From Ilex aquifolium (lineage: Eukaryota; Streptophyta; Magnoliopsida; Aquifoliales; Aquifoliaceae): 64,000 nucleotides of DNA. The notes below the pieces were generated by a model. It made no database searches. It saw only the letters and a list, made by a program, of their open reading frames with translations, and was not told the DNA's origin. Shown here piece by piece: positions 1 to 11,700 of this stretch (position 1 is the first letter of the stretch; each line of letters opens with the position of its first letter). The stretch is taken from assembly GCA_951799425.1 (NCBI GenBank), contig OX637391.1:18090551-18154550 (forward strand), written 5' to 3'. The position numbers and the translations under genes are program-made.

Positions 1-1267
1 TTCTTGAGGTTCTTAGTGTGGTGTGTTGAATGAATATAGTAATAAACTTTATAAATGTTTCTACAGGTACTATGGGGTTGCACTGGATTTTGTTATCACA
101 TTAGAGTGCAATTTTCCATGCCCAAGTAACAATGACGTGGGACTAAGGTATTTGGTTCTGTGGATTAGAATCATTTTTTTTTTTGTTATTGTTCCTGTAA
201 CTTGGCCTTTTTTTCCTTTTGCATTTGAAAAATAATATTTTATTAGTTGAATATCAATGGGTTTGTTAATTTTATATTTTACAGACTTTTTATTCCTTTA
301 ATTTTTGCCTTTTATTATTTTTCTTTAATTGTATGATTCAAAAAACCATGAAAAGCCAAGAATTTGAAGGGCTGCATGACCACTTGGAGTGGAATGGTTT
401 CTAGGAATAGATAAAGAGAAGGTGGATTAAAGGAGTCACAACTCTTATTCCTTGCAAGCAATGGGTTCTCCAGCCTTTGAGAAAAGCTTGAATTGTTATT
501 TGGTGTGCAAGAGAAATGCTTGAAACAGTGATGATAATAAAGATTAGGTTTGAATGAATGGGAAGTGAGAGTTTTGGGACATGGGTAGTTATAATAATAA
601 GTGGTCGGCAATACATGTGATAATTATTGATTTTTAAATTGATTTTTTTAACGAGAATGATTTTTTTTTTCCCATACTTCTGAATAAATGACTATTCGTT
701 TGGAGTTTGTGTATGGGTTCCATATGTTTAATACGTTTTTCTATGGATAATAATTGCCCTTTATCAAGCTTAGGTTCACAGTTTGGACTTTGGAGAGAGA
801 AGAAGCCATTAAGACTATATGGCTGATAGCTATTTACACAGACTGTATTCTGAGTTTTTGGCTTGATTTAACTTTAGTTGCAAGGGAAAATTCAATTCAA
901 GGGAGTGGATTTTGATATGTTTAGTTGGTCATTACTAATTTTTTTCATTTTTTATGAGAGTTTTGCCTATTTGTTTTATAGGATTTATTAGGAGATATTT
1001 TTGTTTTACAATGTTTCTTTGGTCACGGGTCTATCACTAGACTTGAATTCATCCTATTTAGTTAAATGAAGGCTTGATTATACAATTGTGTACTCATCTT
1101 CATATTGTCCCGGACTCGTGTTTAGAGAAAATTTTGTCACAATTTCTTAAAAATAGTGGGCCCATATTTTTCTGCTATTTTTTTTCAATATTTTTAATTG
1201 GTGATTTTTTTTGTGATACAATTTCTTCATGTATGGATAATTGTTTGTAGTATTTTTTCAATAAATA
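1..1267. other. AT-rich non-coding stretch
   Basis: No gene is supported; open frames are short and lack recognisable motifs. The stretch ends at a Helitron-type 3' terminus at 1268-1294, so some or all of it may be the body of a Helitron whose 5' end lies outside the window. A weaker look-alike of the same terminus (CACGGGTCTATCACTAG) is at about 1025-1041, but it is followed by A instead of the expected T. Confidence 0.4.
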
Positions 1268-1294
1268 GTGTCTTTAGGCACGGGTAATTACTAG
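1268..1294 (+). mobile_element. Helitron-type 3' terminus
   Basis: A short hairpin, GTGTC-TTTA-GGCAC (1268-1281, one G-T pair), is followed after nine bases by CTAG (1291-1294) and then T. Hairpin plus CTRR inserted before a T is the known Helitron 3' signature. The hairpin matches those at 5216 and 63550, so they look like one family. The 5' TC end was not found. Confidence 0.55.
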
Positions 1295-1299
1295 TGCAT

Positions 1300-2820
1300 T
1301 TATATGGGACATTGGATGATAGGAGCATGACGAAATACCATCAAGAGCAAGACTTAAGAGTTGAAAGACGTAGACGCAGATTGTGTGGGACTATCGACAT
1401 GAATCACAGTAGGAAAGAAGCTTTATAATTGGTAAAACCACCTCCCCATCTCAAGGAGGTTCTCCATTCTTCCATCGCTCGATATAACCGATCCATTTGT
1501 CGTAACGTAAGGATGAAAATCGGTAAAGAGATAGATTGACTTCACTCTTTCAGATGGTGTTCCGGGGAGGAGGGGGTTAGACCGGTCAATTTTTACTAGG
1601 TTCTTCAAACACGAAGACTCTTGGATCAATCATGGGAATTCCGTCTTGTAAGCAAAATTGTGATCCATTCCAAGCTCATATCATATAATTTTCCAAATCT
1701 AGGTGACTATAGTTTTCACTCCTCTTATAATGATACATTTTGGTTCGAATTTGTAGAAAAATATGCGACCAAGAAAGCTTCAAGTCATCTTATTTCAAAC
1801 CCTTGGAGCTGGATGATACTACGAGTGAAAAGTTGCGGACATGGTCAAGACTAAAGTCCATTCACCAGTGTGTTCCATGTGCATGTTCTGTCCAAAAAAA
1901 CAGTGCCAATCCCACATTGGTTGCTCTTCACCAGTGTTGTGAGTATAAGTGGCTCACTGCCAATCCTTCTTTTAAGAAGAATTGGTTTGTGGGTCCCTCT
2001 CTATGTGTGAGTTGAGTTTTGCCGTGTGGATTGTTTGTGCGTTCCATGTGCATGTTAAGCTTTTGGAGTATTTAAAGGGTTCAAATTTTGGGATGGACGG
2101 AAGCCAAAATTTGAGCGAAGACTCAAATTTCAAAATTTCAAAATGAATTCAATGACGAATTCTTTCTAACTTGGAAAAAATTATGCAGCACAGATGGTAA
2201 GAATTTTTGTATTTTAGTTGAATGTGGTCAATGTCATTGAATAAGGAATTTTAGAAAATTTTATTTTATTTCTTAATGTAATTAGGAAATTATTTAATTT
2301 TATTTTCTAGTTCAATTAGGATTTAATTTTATTGGGTGTCCTAATTTAATTAGGATTTTAGTTTCATAGTTGGTTTAAGACTTTTATTACTATGTAAACT
2401 CTTGTAAACCTTAGGGCAAAACAGTTTTTAATGAAATAAAATTATAGATGTGTTTTTCTCCCTTTTTTTCAAAAACTTTTGGCATTCTTATTAATCAACT
2501 GAAGTCTTTAGGAATGATATTTTGTTTGAATCAGCGGGCCTAGAGTAAAATTTTAAACTAGTATTTCTACAAAAATCAACAGTTTGGTTTCGTTCCATTT
2601 CTCAACCCTTTTTTGTTTGTTAGATAAGTGTTTTTACATGTTTATCTACATCACATTATTTTTCTTCAGAAGTGTAATCTGAATACAATTTCGAACAATA
2701 ATTTGCTCAAGTATCGCATGTGCCACAAAAGTCAATGACTAATAAAGTCTTATTAAAGAGAAATCTATTGCAAAAAATTTCTATCACTAAAGTGTTTGGA
2801 AAAAAATCAGATTTACATAG
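1300..2820. other. Intergenic; possible old LTR remnant
   Basis: No coding gene recognised. The part from about 2040 to 2500 (AT-rich, poly-A-signal-like AATGAAATAAAA, then a T-rich tract) resembles the U3/R region of a large plant LTR, but no second copy, primer-binding site or clear TG...CA boundaries were seen. Low-confidence reading. Confidence 0.25.
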
Positions 2821-2830
2821 TAAATTTTAA

Positions 2831-3907
2831 GAGTAATGCTACATACAATGTTATCAGAACCGGACCGGTCATCGAACCGGCAGGGGGACTGGGTCAATGG
2901 TTCACTGGTTCAACCGTTGAGTCAACTGGTCGAACCGGTTATATAATATAAAATTAAAAAAATATTAAATATAATAATTTAATTAAAAAAATATAAAACA
3001 TGTCTACAATATATACAATTTATCATAAAATTAACACCATAAATATATAATTCTATAAAAAAAAAAAACAAAAACCAAAAACTTGCATATGCCTTTTTGC
3101 CTTCTCAATGCAACGGCATTTTCGAGGCCATTATATTAACAATATTATAGTATTGTTAAGTGTGTGTTCAGTCAAGACTCAAGACTCTTGTGTGTTGTGT
3201 TGTGTGTGAGAGAGAGAGAGAGAAAAAGAGGGGCAGAGACTGTGATTGAGATAGAGGAGAAGAGAGAGAAGAATAAGAAGAGTTATACACTACAGTCATC
3301 CCCATCTGGACGAACTGCACACAGACGGTTAAACATCACGAAGAGGAAGATCGAAGAGGAAGAGTTACAGTCATCCCGTCTCGAAGAGGAAGACTCGAAG
3401 TCGAAGAAGAAGACTCGAAGAGGGCCTCTGCGTCTGGCTGCATCTACACTGCATATTGAGAAGGTGACGATCTGCACACAGAGTGTTCGATCGAAGTCGA
3501 TTTGGGGCAAAATTGCCATAAAAAATTGATTTTAATTTTTTTTATTCCTTAAAATTTGGGAAATTTTGGTTTTTATAACAAATAGCATTCGAACCGTCCG
3601 ATTTTGTCAAATCGCCCGGTTCACCGGTTTTGTTCAAAACCGGCCGATTTTACGGTTTTTTACCGGTTCACTTCCTTATGCGGTCCAACTCAAGAACCGG
3701 ACCGGTCTAGGTCCCGGTTCACGGTCCAACCGGTCCGGTCCGGTTCTGATAACACTGGCTACATAGACTTAAAAAATAGACTTAAAAAATAGACTTGATA
3801 ATTACAACCATTAAATAGGTAATGAGTCCCAATAAATGTTGGGACCCACAGTGAAATAAATAGTTGTAATTATCAAGTTTACTTTTTAAGTTCATGTAGC
3901 ATTGCTC
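2831..3907. mobile_element. Mutator-like MITE, split by a hAT MITE
   Basis: Terminal inverted repeats GAGTAATGCTACAT (2831) and the reverse complement of ATGTAGCATTGCTC (ending 3907) are flanked by a perfect 9-bp target duplication AAATTTTAA (2822-2830 and 3908-3916). Nine base pairs is the Mutator-superfamily length. Without the inner hAT element the MITE is about 157 bp and nearly one palindrome. The copy at 17267-17438 has a similar terminus (GAGCAATGCTA) and its own 9-bp duplication. Confidence 0.85.
2846..3757. mobile_element. hAT MITE nested in the Mutator MITE
   Basis: Termini CAATGTTATCAGAACCGG (left) and CAGTGTTATCAGAACCGG (right, reverse complement) bound a 912-bp element. A perfect 8-bp duplication GCTACATA flanks it (2838-2845 and 3758-3765), the hAT length. 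GGTTCGACCGG-like subterminal repeats lie just inside both ends. The middle holds a GA-rich tract (3205-3430) that opens short frames, but no transposase is present, so it is non-autonomous. Confidence 0.88.
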
Positions 3908-4527
3908 AAATTTTAAATAGTCTCTCTCATAGAATTTGTAGAAGGAGACACATGGCAGGTTAATTCTTGTACTTCTATGTTTCACAAAAACAATTACAGT
4001 TTTTGACTTGCTTATTTAACCCCCACCATCGCCAGAAAAAATTTATAGTTTTCAACTATGAAGCACGAATACGGATATGGAATACGGGTACGATACGATA
4101 TGGATACGGCGATACGACAAAATTTAAAAAAAAATGATAGGTCAAGATACGGCTATAATAAAAAATATTTAATATTTTTATTATTTTCAATCAGCATAAT
4201 ACTTATATATTTTGGTAGTTCTTTAACACAATAAAGAAAATTAGTAATTCTTTTAGTTTGAAGAAAATATATATCGTATCACTATGGTATATTCACAAAG
4301 TGAAGTGATTAATTAAAGAATCAAATCTAACATTTACCGAGTCGGTTTATTTAGAAGTAATTTTTGTTAAAACTATAATGTAATAGATTTATTTTATGCT
4401 CTTTTGACATGTAATTGTAGATAATACTTAAAAAATACTCATGTGCCTTTGAAATAGTATGAATTTTTGTAAATGTATTGTATGATATGTGAATTCGAAA
4501 GGAAATGTTAAAAATTCAACTCAAAAA

Positions 4528-5239
4528 TCTATATAATAAAGTAGCTTACAATTCAAATCTCAAAAGATAAACAAAATGACTTTTGCTTTTCGCGGTTGAG
4601 ATCGCTTTAAATTTTACTTTAAAATTAATCTAACGGCTAATATTAACACCCTAAATTTAATAGGGAAAATAGGTCCCTAAGGATGTATTTGAAGTTACTT
4701 TTTAAAAGTACTTATAGAAATTATTTTTGATAAGTACTTTAAAAAAAAAAAATAGTGTTTGAAACCGCCCCACCACCACCTCTACCACCACCACCGTCAT
4801 CACCACCACCACTGCCACCACCACCGCCGCCATCATCGTCGTCGCCGCCGCCACCACCACCTCCAACGCTACCAACGCCACCACCGCCATCGCCACCACC
4901 AACGCCACCGCCCCCACCGCCACCGCCACCGCCACTACCACCACCGTCGCCGCCACCACCATCACCATCGCCGACATCACCACTGCCGCCCTTGCCGCCA
5001 CCACCACCATCACCGCCGCCCTCGCCGCCACCACCACGATCATTGCCACCCACCACAACCATCACCGTCTCCTACCACTACCACTGCCGTCCACCACCTC
5101 TCACCCCCACTACAAACTGATACTTAAATTCTTTTATCTCTTCTCTATGTTTGTGATTTGATTTTAGATATGAATACAAATATGTTTATTGTTTACCATT
5201 TTTTATTACATTGTGCCTTCAGGCACAGGTAATAACTAG
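4528..5239 (+). mobile_element. Non-autonomous Helitron, 712 bp
   Basis: The 5' end TCTATATAATAAAGTAGC follows an A (4527). The 3' end has the hairpin GTGCC-TTCA-GGCAC (5216-5229), then CTAG (5236-5239) and T (5240). A|T insertion without target duplication, a TC start, and a hairpin before CTRR are all Helitron features. It carries a 345-bp CCN-repeat tract that may be captured host DNA. It has no Rep/helicase and sits inside the hAT MITE at 4056-5412, so it arrived later. Confidence 0.78.
4769..5113. repeat. CCN (mostly CCA/CCG) trinucleotide-rich tract
   Basis: About 345 bp of nearly uninterrupted CCN triplets inside the Helitron. On the plus strand one frame reads as poly-proline with serine and threonine and another as poly-histidine/arginine; the minus strand reads as Gly-rich or Val/Ala-rich. 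All frames stay open because the triplet composition avoids stops, so this is not evidence of a gene. It could be a captured piece of a proline- or glycine-rich protein gene. Confidence 0.8.
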
Positions 5240-5420
5240 TTATATATATTACTTGAACACAAAAGTATCCGTGAAGTATCCTAATATTTAATTATTATCG
5301 AATACGTAGGAGGTGTATCCGATACGTATCCTCGAGTATCCAAAGAGTATTGTATCCGATAAAGTATCCAATACGGATACGCCGACCTCAACAAAGTATC
5401 CGTGCTTCATAGGTTTTCAA

Positions 5421-7356
5421 CCATCTATTAACACTATTATTAACAAAACATAATACATTCCCTTGAGCTGCATATGTTTGCCCCTTTTTCACTAACCAAC
5501 GTGATGAATTCAGAATATGTTAATGATTCTAATGTTTTAGATTAGATTTGTGTCCAAATACAAATTTGCACCAAAAAATGGGAAATTTCAAATGGATGTC
5601 TACAACTTTTGAGTTTTGCTTTGTCCTCTTATTCTTGCGTGTATAGCATCATAGAGGCCAAGTTCAGAAGCAACAGATAAAGGCCTGTGGAAGGCCATAG
5701 TGCAGCTTGCAGTTAACATCATGATTGGTACAGATATGTCTTAGAGGCAGTGTGAAAAATGATTTGGAAAAAAAAAAAAATAGGTGCATGAGCCTCTTCT
5801 CACCATGGTCCTGCAATTATCAGATGATATTTGTTTATGCGGATAGATTGTTTCTTTAACTAAAAATTCGTGACACTATGGTCGTAATGGAGTTATCATT
5901 GCATTAAATTCTACCCTCAGTCATGTGTAATCAGTTTAATTAAAAGAAATAAACGTTATTCTAAGAATGGTTTTTTGTTTCCCTTTTAAGGTCCCAATTT
6001 AAAGATTTAAGTGTGTGTGTGAGAGAGAGAGTGAAAGAGAGAGAGAGAAGGAGAGTATCTAATTCGAGTTTTACTTATAAGGGTGATATATTAGTGAAAA
6101 TTAGAGTCAAACAAACTCGTAGGCTTCTTATAAGAGGAATTCTTCTTTTTGTTTTCAAATGCAGGAATGCTTTTGAGTTTTTGGATTAAAATACTGTAAA
6201 AAATTTTTGTGAATCAGTTCAATAAAAAAAAGAGAACACCCAACTCAATTTGGTGTCATACATTCACACTTTAGCACTATTGTTTACATAACTATAGTTC
6301 AAATTCTCGATATCTCTGTCTTGCACAACCAAAAAATTATATACATAAACATAAGTTGCTAGTAATTGGGTAAAAGATCGTCCAGAATTATTTTATAGAA
6401 GTAGTTTCATTGATTCTCAACTGTATCAGATGAAGCAACATTTTTTAACAACTTTTCAGCAATTTTATGACTAAGCAGCAAGCATTCAGAGTATCCATTT
6501 TATGATGAAGATCAACCCTCAAGTAGCCGTGCCAATGCCTTGGTTGCCTGCAAAATATGAACAACAATTCAAATAATCATTAAGAGCTGGCTTACTTAGT
6601 CTTAACAAGCCTTGAGATGCCCTTAAACTTCACTCTCCATTTGATTGCCATGAAAAGATGAGTTAACAAAGCAATGGTTTGAAATTATATGACAACCCTT
6701 CTACTAATTTCTTATCCCAACTAATTGTAGACTTCCCATCTTTTTTGGTTTTCCATGGCATTCTTGGCAGCCAGATAAAATGTTTGGTGGAAACTAGAAA
6801 GGAATAGAAGAAAAAAGAAAAGAAAAGAAAAGTTTGAGGGGAGATAGATGCAAACACAGAAATGCATCAATCGAGGATAATGTTGTCACCTAACTCGTCT
6901 GACTATTGAATTAAAAAATAGTATGAATTTATCAAATGTTGTATACCAAATGAGGTAGCGATATCTTACGTATTGAATGTTTAGTAGGAGTGAGTGAGAC
7001 CTAATTCAACCATCTACATTAATTTGGTATGGCAAAATTTGATAAGCATTGTAATACTCTTTTTTCAGTTTGCCTAAAAAAGTACCAAAACATATGACCA
7101 CACAAAACTAGACGTATGATATGATTAAAAGCAATTGAAGCCGAAAATAAACAAATCAAGAAAACTATAACCAACCCAAATTTCATCACAAGAAAAGGAA
7201 ATGATCTGTATTTGAATAAAAAGTACAAAAGAAACTGAAGAAGAAATACAAATAAAAAACTGAAGGAAAAAAAAAAAAAAGACAAACCAAAACAAAAGAG
7301 CAAACACACAAATGCATCAAGCAAGGGCAGCTAATAAAGTTATGATAAAAAAAAAA
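5421..7356. other. Intergenic, no confirmed gene
   Basis: Contains a GA microsatellite (6015-6055) and A-rich tracts. On the minus strand at about 6555-6515 a good acceptor (TTTTGCAG) is followed by an 11-codon frame, ATKALARLLEG, and a stop. This could be a terminal exon, or part of the NLR transcript further upstream on that strand, but no partner exons were identified. Confidence 0.3.
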
Positions 7357-8210
7357 GGGAGAATTACATTCAGACCCCCTGAGGTTTGTCACTTAATCAC
7401 TTAGACCCCCTGACATTTAAAATATTACACACAGACCCCTGAGGTTTGTACGCGCGTAACACTTAAACCCCTGCTTTAAATATATCCGTTAATAAATTAT
7501 ACTTAGAACCCCTGAAGTTTGTAAATATATAATACTTAGACCCCTTAAATTTAAAATATTATATTTAGACAAAAAATACTCTAATCAAAGATAGAATATC
7601 AAATATTTTAAATTTTACAACCAAAATTCAAGTTCTATTGAATGATTTATTGAAATAAAATTAAAATTAAAAATTTAATTTTTTCTTAAAAAATCGTAAT
7701 TAATATACAATTATACTATCTATTAGAATAAAACTAAAAAATTAAACAATGAGTCAAACTTTAACACACAATATCTTTTAGCTTTAATTGGGGTAGTTTG
7801 GTATTTTAATTTGGTCATTTAAACGACCAAATTAAATTCCAATAGACAATATAATTGTATACTAATTACGATTTTTTAAGAAAAAAATTGAATTTTGGTT
7901 TTTGATTTTATTTCAATAAATGATACAATAGAACATGAATTTTGGTTGTAAAATTTAAAATATTTGATATTTTATCTTTAATTTGAGTATTTTTTGTTTA
8001 AGTATAATATTTTAAACTTAAGGGATCTAAGTATTATATACCTACAAACTTCAGGGGGGTCTAAGTGTAATTTATTAACGGATACATTTACAGTAGGCGT
8101 CTAAGTGGTACGCGCGCACAAACTTCAAGGGGTCTGTGTGTAATATTTCAAATGTCAGAGGGTCTGAGTAATTAAGTGACAAACCTCAGGAGTCTAATAG
8201 TAATTCTCCC
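7357..8210. mobile_element. Long-terminal-inverted-repeat element (near-palindrome)
   Basis: The sequence starts GGGAGAATTACATTCAGACC and ends with the inverse (GGTCTAATAGTAATTCTCCC is close). The arms pair for about 400 bp each, with the centre near 7780. The arms are built from repeated lines such as GACCCCCTGAGGTTTGT. Flanks are A-runs (TAAAAAAAAAA left, TAAAAAAAAAAAAA right), so a 9-11-bp target duplication is possible but ambiguous. Related elements are at 13881-14981 and 31808-33030. No transposase. Confidence 0.75.
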
Positions 8211-8793
8211 TAAAAAAAAAAAAAAGGCAGCTATTAAGTATCATCATTACATCAATTCTGTATCTTCCCTAAAAAAGGGCACGTGTGGAAATTTCTCAGG
8301 CAATACTCAGTTTGCTGCATGAATTTGGCAACCTGAAACGAGAATATCAAAATAATTTAATTCTAGAATATCTAGAATAAAATGAATGGTCGTATCCCAC
8401 GACCAAGAGTGGATTTGGCTCAGTTATTAAAGGAGGTGGTATGGTATGCAATTTTATAATTTTTCGGTTTAGTATAATTTTTTGAGGTCAAGTTACGGTA
8501 AAAAAATAAGATTAAACTTAAACAAGGATTAATTTTAAAAAATACAAGAAACCCAAAAATTATAACTTGATCCCTAAAAACACTTTTGGGTAAAGCAGAC
8601 TTATTCACAAACATATGCATAAAAGGAATTATAATCCAGTTACTCTAAAGAGCAGGAGCAATTGCAGGGAGAAATAAATACATCAAGAAGGAAGTGAGAG
8701 AAATTTACCTTCTCAAGTTTTTATCTGCCTGCTCGACAAGGTGCTGGCTACCACAACATATGAATGAATGAAGGTTGCTCCGTCAGATGCATT
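8211..8793 (-). other. Probable spliced 3' UTR of the NLR gene
   Basis: Downstream of the NLR stop on the minus strand, a donor GAGAAG|GTAAAT lies at 8709/8708 and an acceptor GTTTCAG at 8333, just before a stretch (8332 to about 8240) with no coding signal. NLRs of this class often have introns in the 3' UTR, so this is read as a UTR intron plus exon. A degenerate copy of the 8240-8340 stretch is at about 29805-29900. Confidence 0.4.
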
Positions 8794-11700
8794 TTAGTCA
8801 TGTGGGATCAATGACTGTATTTTCCGATCATTGATCCAAATCTCACGAACATGAGCTATCTTTGGCCAGTCCTCTCCTTTCTCTTTCTCGCATCGCCTCT
8901 CCAAATGTGGACATTCATAAATTCCAAGTGTTTCGAGTGACTGCAGCCCATCTGGCAAGGAGATCAGGTTACGGCAACCCAAAATTTCCAACGACGACAG
9001 CGACATGAGGCTTCCTAACGAACTCGGTAGAGAAACTAACCCATCACAACAATATAAGCCCAGCCTTCGGAGAGCATTTAAATGTTGCATGTCTTCGGGC
9101 AAAGACGTCATCTCTGGACAATGAAGTATGTCCAAGTTCTGAAGAGATGTCAGGTGTTTCACTCCTTCAGATAAACAACTTAGTTTCTTGCAGTGTTGTA
9201 TCGTCAATGATCTCAGGGAAGACAAGCCTTGTAACCCTGTTGCCGGTAAAGATGTAAGGCTGTCACAACTCCATAACTCGAGTCTCTCAAGGGATCTGAG
9301 GTTTTTGAGTCCATCTGGTAAATACTCGAGAGAATCACAATTATTAATGTTCAACACTTTCAGAGCAGAAAGATTATCCAACTGATGTGACAGAGTCTTG
9401 AGATTGCGTAGTCCAATAATCTGTAGGGACTCAAGAACCTTGTGATTTTGAAGCAGTCCGTCTGGAAGAAACTCCAACTCACCAAAGTCATATATTTCAA
9501 GACTGGAAAGTGAAGTGAGATCCATCACTGACCTAAATAGCATCACGTTGCTGTTTTCTACTTTTAATTGCCCAAGTGATGGAATACAAGGAAATTCAGT
9601 CAACCTGGGACATTCATAGATCTCTAATTTCCGCAAACAAGGAAAATTTTCTCCTCTATCAACTATTGTCCATTCCTCCAAACTAGGCATTGCAGAGAAA
9701 CTGAGCTTTTCCAGTGCTGGAAATGATTGTTCCCCATCTCCATAGCAGTCATTGTTGAAACACTTAAAAGCATCCATTGCAAAAATAGAAAGAACCTTGA
9801 GGGAGGGTAGTTTCCCGAGAGGTGGAAGATGTTCACATCTCTTACATTGTCCTAGAGAGATTTCAATCAGATTTTGAAGATCCAAATCTAGCATCCAATT
9901 AGGAAACTTCAAGCCTTGATACCACCGTATGCACAAATTCTTTAGATTTGGATGAGGTTGGAGACCATCAAGAATTTCTTCAACATTATCTGGTACGAAG
10001 CCCTCGTAATCCAATATCAGAGCACAAAGATTCTGCTTCCTCTTTAAATTGGCACTTCTTGCATCTTCTGAATTTCTTACATTATGGAGTCCCTTGATGG
10101 TCAACTCACCACCAAGATTTAATTCCTTCAGCTCTCCTATTTGCTGACCATGCTCCGTACCCACAATAAAGATGCTTAAAGTCTGTAGGCAACATAATTG
10201 CCCGAGTCCAGCAGGCATACAAACAAGAGAATTACATCCTTTGATGCCCAGATGTCTGAGATTTCTCATTTTGTTCATACCCTTGGGCAACTTACGAAGT
10301 CGTTGACAATAATCCAGCTTCAACGTCTGCAGGTTTTGGAGACAACTTGTTGATTCCGGTAAGGATTTGATATTAGTCCGCGACATGTTGAGGTATCTAA
10401 GATGTTTTAAATTCCCAATTGAAGATGGTAGTTTTTCAACTATCCTTACCGTGTTTTGAAGCTCCGGAATTTTTATCTGAAAGTACGACATGTTTAGGTA
10501 CCTAAGATGTTTCAAATTCCCAATTGACGATGGTAATTCGTTAAAGACACACCCATTCAACTCCAACACTCTCAGATTACTTTGTTTTGAGATGTAGGTA
10601 GCAAAATCCGTTACATTCACCCCTTTTAGTAAAATGGAGCGTAAAGATTTCACTTTTCGTACATCTTCGGATTGAGGAAAAATCCAAGATGACCTCCCAT
10701 AGAATGATAAATGGCAAACTTTTTCCGGAATTCTAAGCAACTTTTCAGGCTCTATTATGTAGCATTCTTGTATCATAATAGACAGTGCAAGATCATGCAT
10801 CAGATCGTGCATTTTACATGTCAAGCGACCCTCATAGTCCTCGTGGACATCTTGAAAGAAAGATCTGCAGACCAAATTATTAAAGATCCTATGGCCCATA
10901 AGATATGGATTTGTTTCTCCTTTAGCTGGAATGAAGTCGTTTGCAATCCAAAGCTCTATCAGCATGTCCACCTTCATTACATAGTCTTTGGGAAATATTG
11001 AACAATAAGCAAAACATTGCTTCAAAGATGGAGATATATTGTCATAACTTAGCCTTAGGACCGGTAAGATGGCATTTTCATCATCTGCTAAATCCCAAGT
11101 CGCGCTTTCTTTCACAAATGACCATTCACGTATGTCATCTTTAAACCGCAACAAGCTGCCAAGAGCCTGTATTGCCAAGGGCACCCCGCCACATTTCTTC
11201 ACTATTGCCTTGCCGATCATTTCCAACTCTTTGTTTTCCTCCCTTCTTCCAATCTCGAATGCATGGTGCTTGAATAAAATCCAAGAATCATCCTCCGACA
11301 ACCATCCCAGCTTAAATCTTGAAAGAGTAGCCATCATGAGAGCAATTTTCTTAATCCTGGTGGTTACTATAAGCATACTTCCTTTCGCTCCACACCTCAA
11401 TACATCTTTTAGTCTTTTCCACTTCTCATTTTCTTCATTCCACACATCATCCAACACAAGTAAAAATCTCCTCCCACTCAACTTTTCTTGGAGGCGTTTC
11501 TGCAGTGATTCCAACTCTGATATATTGCACTCTACACCTTCTATCGACTCAATGATAGCCTTGATCAGCCGTCGTATTTTAAAATCCTCAGATACACACA
11601 CCCAAATAAGCAATTCAAAGTGCTTCCGTACCCTTGGATCATTGTAAACCAATTGAGCAACTGTGGTCTTGCCGAGCCCTCCCATACCCCATATAGCATA

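Larger units (their letters stand above)
4056..5412. mobile_element. hAT MITE carrying a nested Helitron
   Basis: Left terminus CTATGAAGCACGAATACGG and right terminus (reverse complement) CTATGAAGCACGGATAC are flanked by a perfect 8-bp duplication GTTTTCAA (4048-4055 and 5413-5420). Both arms carry many short ATACGGATAC / GTATCC subterminal motifs, as is common in hAT elements. The element is about 645 bp once the internal Helitron (4528-5239) is removed. No transposase is present. Confidence 0.88.

Noticed and set aside
4755..5127. Overlapping long open frames (poly-proline, poly-histidine, poly-glycine)
   Set aside because: They arise from a CCN triplet repeat that leaves several frames open on both strands; no start context, splice sites or non-repetitive coding part.
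7019..7392. Phe/Leu-rich membrane-protein-like frames on the minus strand
   Set aside because: Translation of an A/T-rich stretch in three frames; no conserved motif.
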